Part shown: positions 48,571 through 61,282 of the stretch, piece after piece
Numbering within the stretch: position 1 is the stretch's first letter
How the letters are laid out: each line of letters begins with the position of its first letter
DNA from: Actinomucor elegans
Taxonomy: Eukaryota > Mucoromycota > Mucoromycetes > Mucorales > Mucoraceae
Reading direction: 5' to 3'
Assembly: GCA_026027325.1 (NCBI GenBank)
Contig: JAMSLZ010000007.1
Coordinates: 620,001-684,000, forward strand
DNA: 64,000 bases
Translations under genes and position numbers: made by a program
Notes under the pieces: generated by a model
The model's input: the letters and a program-made list of their open reading frames with translations, nothing else
What the model was told of the DNA's origin: nothing
Databases searched by the model: none

Positions 48571-48966
48571 ATACTACTCTATGTCTATAGAACATTGATA
48601 TGTAATTGTAGCGTTTACGAAACAAATTGAAAGTTACCATCAATAGCAAAAAGTGCCATACAATTGAAAATGATGTTCATTTCGTGTACATTAGGTCTAG
48701 CAATAATATAATGAATATATGTAACAATTGATAGCTTAAAAGTTTAGAACTCTCTTTATTAAAAATAGGAGGGAGTCTCCATGACGAAAAGATGTATGTC
48801 CTTGTACATCTACCAGTCCGTATTGAGGTTTATCAACGTAAATTTAATTCATACCATTAAGAATGAGCCCTGTGTTCCGATAGTAGTCTTTAGTGTCATA
48901 GTGATATACCATTGGTTCCCCCAAGGATTGATTGGCGTAAAACTTTTATATCATGATCATTGGATA

Positions 48967-49010
48967 TGTACCAAGGACATTGGTACATGATCCATACCGT
49001 ATGGACCATG
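48967..49010. repeat. Two adjacent inverted repeats
   Basis: TGTACCAA (48967-48974) and TTGGTACA (48980-48987) form a perfect 8-bp stem with a 5-nt loop. Next to it, catgatccataccg / tatggaccatg (48986-49010) is nearly self-complementary with one mismatch pair. They could form cruciforms or RNA hairpins. Confidence 0.55.
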
Positions 49011-49295
49011 TGATATGTTATCATTGGGCGTGTGTCAAGAAAATATAAATGTATATGGTTTATAGCATACTCCATAGTTTGAAGCCATAGTCAAAAGGCA
49101 GATCCAGCAATACATGGATCCAATGAATAGATTGCTCAGATGGCTTTGTGTTGATGTCTCATTTGATGGCCTGGTAATGAAAATAACAGCTTCATCTTCG
49201 ATAGCCTTTACTTGATAGAAATACAATGACGCTATATGCATTATGTATTAATTTAGTTTATCCATAAATCATAGATGTTTCCTATATACAATGTC

Positions 49296-49550
49296 TAATC
49301 ATTCCTAAAATGGTTGATCGACCTAGGTGAAATGTTGTACCTGATTAGTATCCATATTCAGAAACATCTACTATATCTGTTGAAACTTTTATTTAACTGA
49401 AGGAAAAGAGGTATGACATATGATCAATAATGAATGATAGTAAAATACATTATTTTTCATATAAATTATTAGATCCAATGGTAAATAGATCTCCCCAATG
49501 GTTCTAGCCAAATGCTGCCTCTGATGGATAGTCCATTTCGGAATGACACC
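49296..49550 (+). repeat. Two dispersed repeat copies in tandem
   Basis: The unit at 49296-49403 reads 'gatcgacctaggtgaaatgt', 'tgtacctgattagtatcc', 'atctactatatctgttgaaa', 'cttttatttaactgaagg'. Its last block is nearly identical to that at 62309-62329. A second, partial unit spans 49470-49550 (agatctccccaatggttcta, atgctgcctctgatgga). Confidence 0.6.
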
Positions 49551-50496
49551 CAAAGAACTCTTTATTAAGAATAGGTTTTCATTTTAGCATGCAGTTGATC
49601 ATTTCTTCCAATGTTCAGCGTTGCTTAAACTTCTATACCCAGCTAGATGTTTTGCTAAATTGCGCTTGTGCCCTGAATCTTTATATTGTGATGTCTGTAT
49701 AACTAGATATTTTCGATCATGAGTATTGTAATAATCATCTCAAGATATAGATGATCCGGTTTTGCTTTAAATCGCAATCTGGTGGATTGATAGTCACCCG
49801 TTTGAAGCTATTCTATTAATAAAGCCCGATAATGCAGGCTCTAGTAATGTATACATGGAAGTCCTACTGTACAATGGAATACAGGACAAGCCAGTCCAAT
49901 TACTAAAGCAATAATGAACATTATACAAGCGAATTACACAGCAATAGCACATGGAACACTGTGTCTGTAACACATGCGAAACATGCAAGCAGAAAATATC
50001 CTGCATTGAGTAACTATCGAAAAAGTCCTTTTACGCGAAACTATACTTTATTAAACAAAATGCTATGCTTCCTTTGATTTTATCGAGCTTGATTATGGTT
50101 TAATATGTCTTTTTTTTTTTTTTACTTGTCGGAACTCAGACCCACTGGATTTTTAGTTAGGCTATTGTGTATCATCAACTGCTTTAAACCAAGATAAATT
50201 AGGGTAATGTACTTCTTTTTCCACAGTGTAAACGCTTAATAATGTTTCCGTGTAACGATATACCAGCTTATTATAAAGAACGACACGAACGATATATATG
50301 AATCAATATTAATGATATGCATAAAGAATCCAGGCTATATTTATATATAATATCATTAAACGCTAGCTCAGATTAGATCAGGACAGCCGATAGGTTTCAA
50401 CTCCAGATCCAAAAGCTCTTTTTGGATATTTTCGCTCCTATTTTCAACTACTTTATCTCTGCAATATAAACAAACAGAAAGGAAAGACCTTCAAAC

Positions 50497-53208
50497 ATGG
50501 TACATTATGGTCTTTCAGCTGTTATAGCTCTCGTCCTTGCTTCAACATTAGCCGAAGCCCAACGGTACATGGGCAAAAGAGAAGCAGATCGAGATTACTA
50601 CACGTTAAATATACCAGAAGGCGACAAGACTTCAGCTCAAGCCATTGCACAGCAACTTGGTGTACGATTCGAAGGCAATGTGGGCGAATTAGACACTTGG
50701 TATATGCTAAGTTCAGCGCAACAGTTTCAAAAACGAGATGGCCAAGACAATATCCTAAAGCAGTTTCATCATTTGAAATCACTTGGTTTACAGAAACGGG
50801 ATGGGCATTGGCACAAGGCCAAGTCGTTAGAGAAACAAGTTTTGAAAAGACGTACGAAACGCGGCCCCATTCCTCGAGCACCGGTGCCTAAGCCAAAGGA
50901 TTTGGTGGCTGATGCGCAGAAAGTGTTAAAGATAGAAGATCCTTGGTTTACAAAACAGTGGCACTTGGTAAGTAGAAGCTCGTCATAGTAAACGAGAAAT
51001 AAGGGGAAGATCGCCATAGCAACCGCAAAGGCGAGTTTAGCTGACCTTTCAATATTGTAGATCAATCAAATAAATCCAGGAAATGATATTAACGTCACTG
51101 GTGTTTGGAAACAAGGTAAAGAACAGTCTTGCTGTTGATACAGTCTAGATCTAAATCGTATTACGCTAGGAATTGCCGGTAAAGGTGTCAATGTAGTAAT
51201 TTTGGATGATGGCTTGGATTACTCGAGTGAGGATCTAGCGGATAACTTTGTAAGTTCACTACAGTAAGAAAAAAAAAAAAAAGGGAAACTTACACCAATA
51301 TCAGTTTGCTGAAGGTTCTTATGACTTTAATGATCATGAATCTCTACCTACTCCAAAACTCTGGGATGATAATCACGGTACACGTTGCGCTGGCCAGATT
51401 GCCGCTGTCAAAAACAACGTTTGTGGTGTGGGTATTGCTTATGAATCTAAAGTTGCTGGCGTGCGTATTCTATCAGGCGATTTGACGGATGCTGATGAAG
51501 CCATCGCTCTCAATTACGAATATCAAAAGAATCACATTTTTAGTTGTTCATGGGGCCCACCTGACAACGGACAGACTATGGAAGCACCTAATGGCATTTT
51601 GGCTGAAGCTTTTCAAAATGGTATCAAAAAAGGACGCGACGGCAAAGGTTCGATTTACGTCTTTGCTACGGGTAACGGTGCTTTATCAGGCGACAATTGT
51701 AATTTTGATGGCTATACCAATAGTATCTATACCATTACAGTGGGTGCCATTGATCATGCTAATGAACATCCACCTTATTCTGAGAGTTGTTCTGCACAAT
51801 TGGTGGTAACTTATTCTAGCGGTGGAGGACAATTTATCGTAAGTTTCTCTACTTTCTTGGTTAGAAATCCAACGACTTATTTGTTTTGAACATGTAGCAT
51901 ACTACAGATGTTGGTTTGAATGACTGCTCTGACCGACATGGTGGTACATCTGCAGCTGCACCTAATGCAGCAGGTATTTTTGCACTAGTGCTTTCTGTTC
52001 GGCCTGATTTGACCTGGCGAGATTTACAGCACCTTTGTGTACAGACTGCTCTACCCATTAATCTCAAAGATAGCGATTGGAAAGAGTTGCCTTCAGGTAG
52101 ACTTTATAATCACAAGTTTGGTTACGGTAAATTGGATGCCTATGCATTAATTGAGGCAGCAAAAACCTTTAAATTGGTCAATCAACAAACGTGGCTTGAG
52201 TTACCAAGCCCTGTGAAAAAGAGAGCAATTCCAGATTCAACAGGACTCAAAACCAGAAAGGCTTTGAAAAACACGGTACTAGTGACTGAGGGAATGATCA
52301 AGGCAGCCGGCCTGCTGCGATTGGAACATATTACAGCAACAGTGAATATCTTGCACGAACGTCGTGGAAACATTGTTATTGATTTGGAAAGCCCTCAACA
52401 CGTTATATCCGAGCTGGCTACAAGACGTAATTTGGATATGGATAAAAATGGTATTTCAAATTGGAAGTTCATGAGTGTAAAGCACTGGTAGGTACCACTA
52501 TATGCCTTGACTGAGCCTGTATTGATTGTATGCCATAGGGAAGAAGACCCAGTGGGTAATTGGACTTTAAACGTCTACGATGTAGATGACGTAGATGCTA
52601 CTGGCTTTATGTTAAATTGGACTTTGACCTTGTTTGGTGAGCAAGATCCCGCTTTTAAAGGCACGCCAATCCACTTGTCAACCAGTATTCATGAGGACAA
52701 AGAAGATCAAGTAAGCACTACTATTTCCACCACCACCACTACTGCCACCATTGCTACAACTACAACTGATGATACCCCCCCGAGACCTACTCGAAACAAG
52801 ATTAGCAGTACCAAGAAAGTAACCACCACTACAACTACTTCAAATACAAGCGAAGCTACAACCAGCACTCATTTGAACGATTCTAATGAACAGGATCTCA
52901 ATTCAATAAGTGATAACGAACCAGAGGCTTTAGCTAATGAGGATGACCATAGTTATCTGACTATTGTATATGGTGTATTTGGATCTATTGCTATTCTTGG
53001 TGTAGCTTCTGCCTTGTACTTTTACAAAAGAAGTGGATGGCAATCACCTGTAACTACTGTTACAACCAATGATAGACATTTAGGTCCTGGTGGATACGAG
53101 TTTGATGTACTTCAGCCTTTAACAGAATTAGACGAAGATGAGTTATCAGAATCAGATTCAGATAGAGAAGAGAATGCCAGACTTGTCAGAAATGATAATC
53201 AATCATAA
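50497..53208 (+). CDS. KEX2: Kexin-type proprotein convertase
   Basis: Six exons: 50497-50967, 51061-51115, 51170-51249, 51305-51838, 51898-52487 and 52539-53208; 799 aa. A signal peptide (MVHYGLSAVIALVLASTLAEA) precedes a prodomain ending at a dibasic site (RRTKR-GPIP). The S8 catalytic domain has Asp188 (VILDDGLDY), His226 (DDNHGTRCAG), an oxyanion Asn in SCSWGPPDNG, and Ser398 (HGGTSAAAPNAAG). The P domain follows (about residues 440-610: ISNWKFMSVKHWEEDPVGNWTL). A Thr-rich linker, a transmembrane helix (about 716-738, IVYGVFGSIAILGVASALYFY) and an acidic cytosolic tail with YEFDVL, a possible sorting signal, complete it. It cleaves after KR/RR in the late Golgi. The last intron's donor is inside the Trp codon of KHW. 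No residue needed for activity appears missing. Confidence 0.96.
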
Positions 53209-53410
53209 ATAAAACATGTGCTCTTGATACTCTTTGAATTCGTGATACAAAATGATTGGCCCAAGCCAAACATAATATAATTGAGTTTGCATTGAGTGAT
53301 ACTGTAAATTTTACTATTACTATACTATTGGCTATGAAACTAATTGAAGTGGACAAAAAAACCGACTGTAGAACAAAAGCGCTACTGCAATACTGAGTTT
53401 TCACTACACA

Positions 53411-53490
53411 TAACAGCTTATTTCGAGCATGGACTAGTAATCAAATGTGACATTTGACCAGGATCTGTTGAGATCTAGAGATTATATTTA
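53411..53490 (-). repeat. Dispersed repeat copy, well preserved
   Basis: Carries 'agtaatcaaatgtgacattt', 'gaccaggatctgttgagatc' and 'tagagattatattta'. It matches the 36671 and 12861 copies closely in the core. Confidence 0.6.
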
Positions 53491-54198
53491 GTTGACACGA
53501 AATGCGTACTTTTAATCAGTAGTATTGATGCACTGTACTTGCTGTATCGCAATTAAATAATACTCCAAGTAAACACGATAATTCATTTTAAACTAGTATA
53601 ATTACCAGATGTGACATTAAATTATGACCTACAAAGTGATTTATTCGATCATTAGTTCAGCTTAAATGAATTGCAGTATATAATTAGGAGTACATTATCT
53701 AAGATGTAATATATTGGTTTGAATCAAAGATTGCAGTAGTTGATTCAGTATTTTAAAATTTCAACGATCAATAATATCACAGTGCCTCTTTTTTATACTT
53801 CAGTGAAATCTGTAAAAAAAAATTCAAATTATATAAGCTATATTGCTTTTTATTTTTTGAACCTTGAATGGATACTACGTTCTTCTGAAAACCGTTATGA
53901 GCAATGCTATACCAAAAAAAAGTTTCATTACTTAAAAAAAGAAAAGCAGATGCGATTTAAAACAGGATATCTAAGCGATGAGCAACCCATCTATCCCTTT
54001 GCCTATAGCCTTTTGTAATAGTAGGGTGCTACTTCGGATTATTTATAAGTTTCGATACAACATCTTATTAACTGAGGTTTAATATGAGTCAATCAGAGAG
54101 CAACATCAAATTCGAGTGTCGTTTTCGAATACGGAATTTAGGGTAAATGCTGACCAAATTATTGCCGATTCCGCTGGATGCCTTTTTTCATAATTAGA

Positions 54199-55050
54199 GT
54201 CTGTCCATTTGGGCAGACTTTGGTCATTGATTAACACACTTAAGTTAGTTTTGTTTAATATCTATGATATCGATACTTATAAAATATAATTTGGGTGTAC
54301 TCATTTTTCAACAGCATCAAGTAAAAGGGACTTGTCTCTTTTTTTTTTTTTTTTGCATATAGGTATGTTGGTGTTACGATTATATCCTTTCTCTACTCTT
54401 GGGCGAGTTATACTGTTTATACTACAACTTGTGCCATACCAATCTGACACTTTTGGACCCTTTTATGTTTGGTAAAGGTATCAGTTCATGCAAGTTATTA
54501 CTTCAAAGAACCCTTAGACCGGTACAACTGATTTCAGTATTCGTATTGGCCAGTTCTTTGCAATATTTTAGCGATTGAAAAGTCATGATATCCTTAAAAG
54601 AATCATGTCTATCTTGTCGCCTCCAGTTGCAAATACCTTATAACAACTATACAGATTTGCTTCGCAAACTCCCGGGATAAAGTCCAATGATTTCACCTCC
54701 CACCTTTCAGCGGAGATAACGTTGTAATATGGGACCAAGTTATTTCTGTAATTATTATCTGCATCTACAGAACTTAAAAAATGATCACTAGAAAACCATA
54801 GCTTGACTAATCGTTTGATAGCTAGCAAATTGCGCATTCGGGGGCCGTGGTCGTATTGTTTTGATCAAATATCACTTACAGCATCTAGCCTAAGAATGAA
54901 AGCTACACCCCTATAGAGCAGGAATTTAAGTCTCTCACTGATTATCCCACTAACTGCGTGGAACCCCAAGAAAATAACGCGAGACGTTTAATAATATAAC
55001 TTGACCACTCAAAATCTTACTTTTAAAGCCTGTCCAAATGGGCAAGCCCA
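54199..55050. repeat. Two related near-palindromes about 830 bp apart
   Basis: GTCTGTCCATTTGGGCAGAC at about 54199 and GCCTGTCCAAATGGGCAAGC at about 55027 are similar, and each is nearly self-complementary. They might be the ends of a short non-autonomous DNA element, but no transposase or clear target duplication was seen between or beside them. Confidence 0.3.
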
Positions 55051-55602
55051 GTCTCTACTTAATAATTCTAATAATATGTTAAGAGGTGATTAGATGCATC
55101 ATTAAATGCTCCATAAACTTTATTACAGCGTTTTTTTTTTTCGAATTAATTATCGTTTGTTACGATGAGTTTTTTGGCTAATCGTCAGTAAAATTAGTTT
55201 TTAAAGAGTTGTGGCCAGTAGCGCAAATCAAAGAAAACTTGTGTGGTTGGGATACTCTGGGACATGATATATGGTTAGCTCTTCTGATTTTTGCTACTAT
55301 CCGTGAGAAAATCAAACGATACCAAGAGGAAGCTCTGATATATCATTGGTCTTCTGTCTTAGCGTAGAATCACTATTAGAATAACCATTTCGTTCTACTT
55401 TCCAAATAATACCTAAGAAGTACAATCATTTCATGATTTCCCTTATTGGATTCCTACACGGCATACTAATAAAAAACATCCTGTATATTTAACTTTCCTT
55501 TTTTGAACTCAAAGAGTACATTATCATTTTGGATATCGTATTAAAGCTAATATGGCTCGAGTTAAGTAACTTGAGTAAATATTTCAATTCCTGCTATAGA
55601 CT

Positions 55603-55707
55603 CTAATTAATAACAGAGATTTCGGAGAATCTCGGTCAAATGTTGTATTCGATTAGTAGTCCTTTCAGAATGATCTACTGAATCTATTAGAAAACTCAAA
55701 TTTAATT
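55603..55707 (+). repeat. Dispersed repeat copy
   Basis: Block order: 'gagatttcggagaatctcgg', 'tcaaatgttgtattcgatta', 'gtagtcctttcagaatgatc', 'tactgaatctattagaaaac'. This is a full-length plus-orientation member. Confidence 0.6.
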
Positions 55708-56828
55708 TATACACTTCATTTACGGTCTATGTCGCGTTTGCATTTGCTAATCAATAGCAATGACTTTTGTCTAATCACACTTTTTGATTCAGTAGTAGGA
55801 ATGTTTTGCCGTCACTATTGTTAGGTCAAATACCAACAAAGAAGTACAAACTATGAAGTATATAGACTTGGATTTTAGCAGCATGTTCTTAACGATATAG
55901 CTGTAATTAGCTTTGAACATGTCTGATAAACCAGTTGGTAATAAGCCAAACCTTGGATGAGTTGAAATATGGAAAGTTTAAGTTCGAGTTACTATATATT
56001 CGCGAAAAGCCGTACAGTACGTGTGCAATATGGTACCATCGCGACATTTTTTGGCTAAAGCGTCTAGTTTTGATGGGGTTTCACTAAAGATCGTAACTAT
56101 ATTGATCGTTTTATAAATAAAGTTTGAGTGACAAAGTAAGCTATAATCAAAAAGGCTGTCAGATAAGAGAGTAGATACGATAGCAGATACTTATCACTGT
56201 CTGAGTGGTATTTAACTCGGGCCTAATGTCTTTTGAATGAGTCATGTGTATAGGGCGTTATACAAGAACAAAGAATAATGTTATTCAGTAGTCGATTTTG
56301 ATTCGAGCTGCTTGCAAGTGTCAATATGTATGTGCTAATAATACACCAGAAACAACATTATACTCATTCGATTAGTTGCATATAATAAATCTATATCAAA
56401 ACACGCAGTTTGTATCTTTTACTAGCAAATGCGTAACCAAAGGCTGGAGTTAAGTGGAACCAGCATGATAGGTTTTGTGTAATCCTAGTTGATTCCCACT
56501 TGCTTCGATCGTTCTTACTGTGATAGCTTGTGGTCTGAGCCCCATACTCCTTTAACACAATGCATGGATTCTATTGTAGCTATGTAGTCCTTGGAATATA
56601 CCATCAAGTTCAATTCATAAAACTAAAGCAGCTGCCACTATAATCAATCTCAATAATCTCTTTGTATACAGTGGGAACAAGTCTAGAAACACGGAAAGGT
56701 GACACCCGAATCATTAAATTTGAGGCTTTCTTTTATTTTAATAATCGCTACTATTGAATAGGTTCATTTCGAAACTAAAAAAACTATAAAAAAAAAGCTT
56801 ATATGCTTCATTACAAAGCGTTTATTAT

Positions 56829-56862
56829 CAAGAGGTATCAAGAGGCATCAAAAGGCATCAAG
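56829..56862 (+). repeat. Short tandem repeat, decamer times three
   Basis: The unit AAGAGGTATC / AAGAGGCATC / AAAAGGCATC is repeated three times with single changes, about 335 bp upstream of the forkhead gene. Confidence 0.75.
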
Positions 56863-57197
56863 ATTAATGTAGTCTTGTTGAAGCATTATGTTACATAGGC
56901 AAAGGTCTATTTTAGGTGTTCCGAACAAAACATGGAAAAAAAAAAACGCTTTGACCATTATCATGGAAAAAAAGCGCTTTGAATGTTTATACATGAATGC
57001 TTTGTCTTTGTAGAAAGCATATAAACAATCACGCACATTTATTTTAGTAGATCTTGATAAGTTCAAGGGATACTTCTTAGTCGAGTGGATGTTTCTTTTG
57101 AATGTTGTATAATTGCTTTTTGGAACAACGATCTTTTGCTTTATAAAAACCCGGGGGGGAGGGGAAAGTCTTTTTATTTACTTCTTTCTTTACTATT

Positions 57198-58382
57198 ATG
57201 ACCAATTACTGCTTTGAAGCTTATACAGCAAGTCAATTCAAACACCACAACTCATCAAAATCCTCCAAGCTCAAATTCAAGATGGAATCTGTTGGAGCAC
57301 ATCCAGAAGACGATGATGATTTGGACATGTGCCCTGCCAGGACGCGTGCTTGTTGGCCAAAGCAAATCATTCCATGGTGGGTTGCTTCTGAACCCGATGA
57401 AAAGCCTCCGTATTCTTATGCCACTTTGATTGCCCATGCAATTTTGTCAAGCAAAGATGGCCGACTGACGTTGAATGATATTTATACCTGGATTGCACAG
57501 ACGTACCCAGCATTCTCAGTAGGAAAAGGAGGATGGCAGGTAAGTCAAAAGGCATGCAAGCAAGCAAATACTGATGATACTGTATAGAATTCAATTCGCC
57601 ATAATCTATCACTAAACAAAAAATGGTTCTGTAAGATGGAAAGAAGACCAACCCAGGCCAACCCAGGCAAAGGGTGCTATTGGACACTTGTAGCTGGTAC
57701 TGAGCATATTTTTATTGATAATCTAACACAAGAATGTGGCCATAGTCGGAAGCTTCATGATATTGGCTTTACTGCTGGACTCTCTGTAGGTCAGCGCCGA
57801 GGTGTGTGTTACTACCGAAATACCACCGAATCAAACAATGAGGCAATCCCTTCAAGCTCCCCTCTCTATACCACTTTTCGAACAATGCCTGCTAAATCTT
57901 CAACTGCAGAAGATTCAGATAATGACTCTGGTGTAGGCTTTGGCCATGAAAATACGCATAAAAAACATCCCAGAAAGCGACGTCGGTTTAGTAGCAAAAG
58001 TACGGAAATCAGTGTGCAAGATGGCAATCAACCAGTGCAACATGTGGATACAAGCATGGTTCATGATACACCAACTTTGTCCAATACTGCTTATTTAGGT
58101 TTAGCACCAGAATCAAACAGCATGAACTTTGAAATTAATCATTGGATTGAAAGCTCTTTGATTGAGTCAAGCAAAGACATGTTCTATCATTCATTATGCA
58201 GCGATGCTACACCGAAAAGATCACCCATTACAATCCATTTGGGGGATGTGACACAAACTTACCTTCATTTTGATCAAGAACTACCTTTTGACCACTCATT
58301 ATACCCCAACTACTATGATTATTCGCTTGAAAATACACAATTACAGCAATTCGTATCTATGCAGGACATATTATACTCATAG
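57198..58382 (+). CDS. Forkhead transcription factor
   Basis: Two exons: 57198-57539 and 57588-58382; 378 aa. The ATG at 57198 is the first in frame. A later ATG at 57282 would remove 28 residues and could also be used. The forkhead domain spans residues about 68-155: EKPPYSYATLIAHAIL, GRLTLNDIYTWI, then, after a 48-nt intron, recognition helix NSIRHNLSLNKKWFCKM and GKGCYWTL. The intron splits the domain just before the recognition helix. The C-terminal half is Ser-rich with a basic patch (KHPRKRRRF), a likely nuclear signal, and an acidic or aromatic end. DNA binding should be intact. Its target genes cannot be told from sequence. Confidence 0.92.
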
Positions 58383-60300
58383 TTACTTTTAAGTTTCCAT
58401 AACCCAATAAAAGAATTCAGGCACGTGTAAAAATGCTCGGCTTTTTGTTTTAAAACACCTTCTTCCCAAAAAAAAAAAATGCCTATGAAGCACCAAGCTT
58501 GATAGGCTGTCAGTTTGATACAAAAAAAATGCTTTTCTCCCAGATATTTAAACGTAGTATCCCGATTTCTCGATCGATCTTTGCAGGATGGGTGATACAA
58601 ACCCTCATTACAGCAATACCAGTTGATCACTTATTGGATGCCAAACATCACCTAACCTTCATTATCATATTGGAATTAATAACAAAGATAGGATTGTGCG
58701 CTAAACAACGCAAAAAAAAAATGCATTTTCTCAAAGACTCAAGATATAGCTTAGGGTAGCTAATTCAGGATACTGTTCAGGTTATACTATATGCCACTTG
58801 AGGTCATCATTAAAAATGACACACGGTTTAATCTCCATTCTAATCGGGCAGGGTGATGAATGCACATGAATTTCTAGATTGTACACGCTTGATCCAAAGC
58901 GTATGTAGGCGTATAAATGGTTAACTACTAATAAACTCCACTTTGTCAGACATAAATATATAGGATACTGATTTCACATACATTTTGTTCTAAAACAAAA
59001 AGTCAGTTTGTTCCTCAGTCATGTTCCAGGGCGCTTGCATGTATTGTATTTTGGCATCACTTTTAATTAACTATTCGAGAAAGAAAGGTTCGTACCAGTT
59101 TGATTTAAAAGGCGCCCAATAATTTATGTACAAAGCAACCTTGTTAATGACTATAAAGAGCTCCATGATCAAAAATGATAAGAAATGAGCTTGTTTTTGA
59201 AGATCGTTCACCTCTTTTTTCCAAAAAAAAAATTACCATGTTGGTAGTTGATCCAATACTTTCAAAGGCGATGTTTTGCATATTGCAAAGTACTGCATTT
59301 CAGAACCAAACCAACTTTATGCGATCATTTTAGTTACTGTTCGTATGCTTACAAAATTCAATGGAAGAGTGTTCAGAACGTTCGGCTGTATTGCGCATAC
59401 GTAGAGAGAAGGATTCGTTTTGCCAAATGAAATATACAATGAGGTGCAATAATAAGGACATGATCGTTTTATAAAAGAGCAGTGAAAAACAAAAGTTCTC
59501 GTGCATTAATCTCGGTAAATCTCGGTAAACCAAGTCATTAGATAGTATATATAAAAAACTGTTTGAATATGTCTACAGTATAATGAATGCACCAAATGGA
59601 CCTTCTCCCTTATTCATTAACCATTAAATCCCCAGGTCTGGTAGTGATATTTGGCTGCTGTTGCTACTGCTTGGATGTTTATGCTCTCCATTACAATGAA
59701 AAGGGTAGTGTATTGGAGCATTGCTTGCGAAATTTTGAAACCAAAAAATTCGAGATGAGCGCTGATTCCTATTTTAATGACAACTAGTTACTTACAGACA
59801 CAACAAGTAATGAAAATTGCGGATAGAATTTAATTATATATCGCATGCTATATAGAGTATTTATCATTTCTTTCAAATGATTGGGTTGCTTTTGATGAAA
59901 GACCTTTTTGTTTTGAATGGATTTACAAATATAACTACAACTTGAATACTTTATATATAAAAAAAATCTAAAGACAACTTCATACGAAGCTCTCACATAT
60001 GTGAAACCTATGCTATTAATATTCTATACCTCAATAATATTTTATCGCACCCAATCCACAATAAACTAGTGGTTTAAGAATTTGGGTTTACGGTATACTT
60101 TCCGCATCTCTCTGCAGTTATCCCATTTCTAACCTCAGCATTCCCAATTGATTCCAGTTTAAAGTCGCATCTAATAACTAGTAACTAGTGAGGGCACAAT
60201 ATTGATTCTATTGTGGCAATTATTGGACTAAAATACAAAGAATAAATTATACTTCCATATGCGCTCTAGATCAAGTACACATCATGTAAACGAGATCCAG

Positions 60301-60415
60301 TGATTAATAGATCTCTCGACAGTTGTTGTGGTTTAATATCGCACTTGGTATGGCTGGATAATGAATATCCACAATGTGCTATTGTATCTGTTAAATCCAT
60401 CATTTAAATAAAGCA
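60301..60415 (+). repeat. Dispersed repeat copy
   Basis: Block order: 'gattaatagatctctcgaca', 'gtggtttaatatcgcacttg', 'aatgtgctattgtatctgtt', 'catttaaataaagcac'. This is a full-length plus-orientation member. Confidence 0.6.
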
Positions 60416-61247
60416 CAACTGGTCAGCTGTACATTATTATTGACTACAGTGTTAAAAAGTTTTGTATCCAGTGAAAGGAATATATTGAATTCACACTCAG
60501 CTGGAGAAATAATTATGCTGATCATTTCATCCACAGTTCCAACATTAAAATCACCTCTCAATGATGTGATTCTCTTCATAAAAGATACTCTGCATAGGAT
60601 AATACAATTTCATAATAAGTATACTGTACAGCTATTATATAACGTATACAGGAATAAGCCGTGTCATCTGGCAAAAGAATAGACACAAGATTTCAGCTGA
60701 TAACATGTAAATACCATAATGAAGCAATAGTTTAAGAGGACAACCAACATACGTTTTTATAATATTTTATCTACTTGTACATTATTGAATAAATACCCCT
60801 AGTTGGTTTGTCACGGACTTTACTACTGTCTGACGCAGTATTTATATTAGATCTAGTACCCATAAATAAATCTGGCGCCAAAATATTCATTCCTCAAAAA
60901 TGACTACGCTGGGTTTGTTTATTACACTAATAACTTGTTCTTGCTTAAATACTACACCCGAACAAAAGCACCCAAGTAGCATAAATTGGCTGTCCTATTT
61001 CTAAACATTTCTAGCGTGTGCAAACTAAATGTTCTATTTCACATATATAACTTTAATTGTTTCAATAAAAGCTTTAAAAGATCAAGCCGTACTGGTTATA
61101 CTTTAATAAGCAGCCAAATATTCATATACTTCACTATATCATCAATTTATGCCATTATTGATAGTAACTAGATATACGCAGTTACCACTCATTAAAATCC
61201 TCAACCTTTTCTCTAGAGCTTTTAATATTGCGATTGTATCGCGAAAA

Positions 61248-61282
61248 AGGAGAAAATAGTACCTGTTGTCGTACTTTCTCCT
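61248..61282. repeat. Inverted repeat, possible stem-loop
   Basis: AGGAGAAAATAGTAC and GTACTTTCTCCT pair over about 12 bases with one bulged segment, enclosing the loop ctgttgtc. A second small inverted repeat (gcgattgtatcgc) lies just upstream. No flanking gene is nearby. Confidence 0.5.

Larger units (their letters stand above)
48226..50496. other. Intergenic region with repeats and palindromes
   Basis: A C9T8 run lies at 48289-48305. Dispersed repeat copies are at about 48478-48570 (minus), 49296-49403 (plus) and 49470-49550 (plus). Hairpin-forming sequences are at 48967-49010. No gene is supported. Confidence 0.55.
53209..57197. other. Long gene-free region with repeats
   Basis: Dispersed repeat copies lie at 53411-53490 and near 53590-53650 (minus) and at 55603-55707 (plus). 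A related pair of near-palindromes is at 54199 and 55027. A decamer tandem repeat is at 56829-56862. The open frame on the minus strand at 54583-54837 has no recognisable domain. No gene is supported across nearly 4 kb. Confidence 0.5.

Noticed and set aside
50522..50881. Minus-strand frame of 119 aa across the Kex2 first exon
   Set aside because: Fully antisense to the Kex2 signal peptide and prodomain; no independent support.
58499..58759. 86-aa plus-strand frame just after the forkhead stop
   Set aside because: Probably forkhead 3'UTR or intergenic DNA; mixed hydrophobic and Lys-rich composition without a domain.
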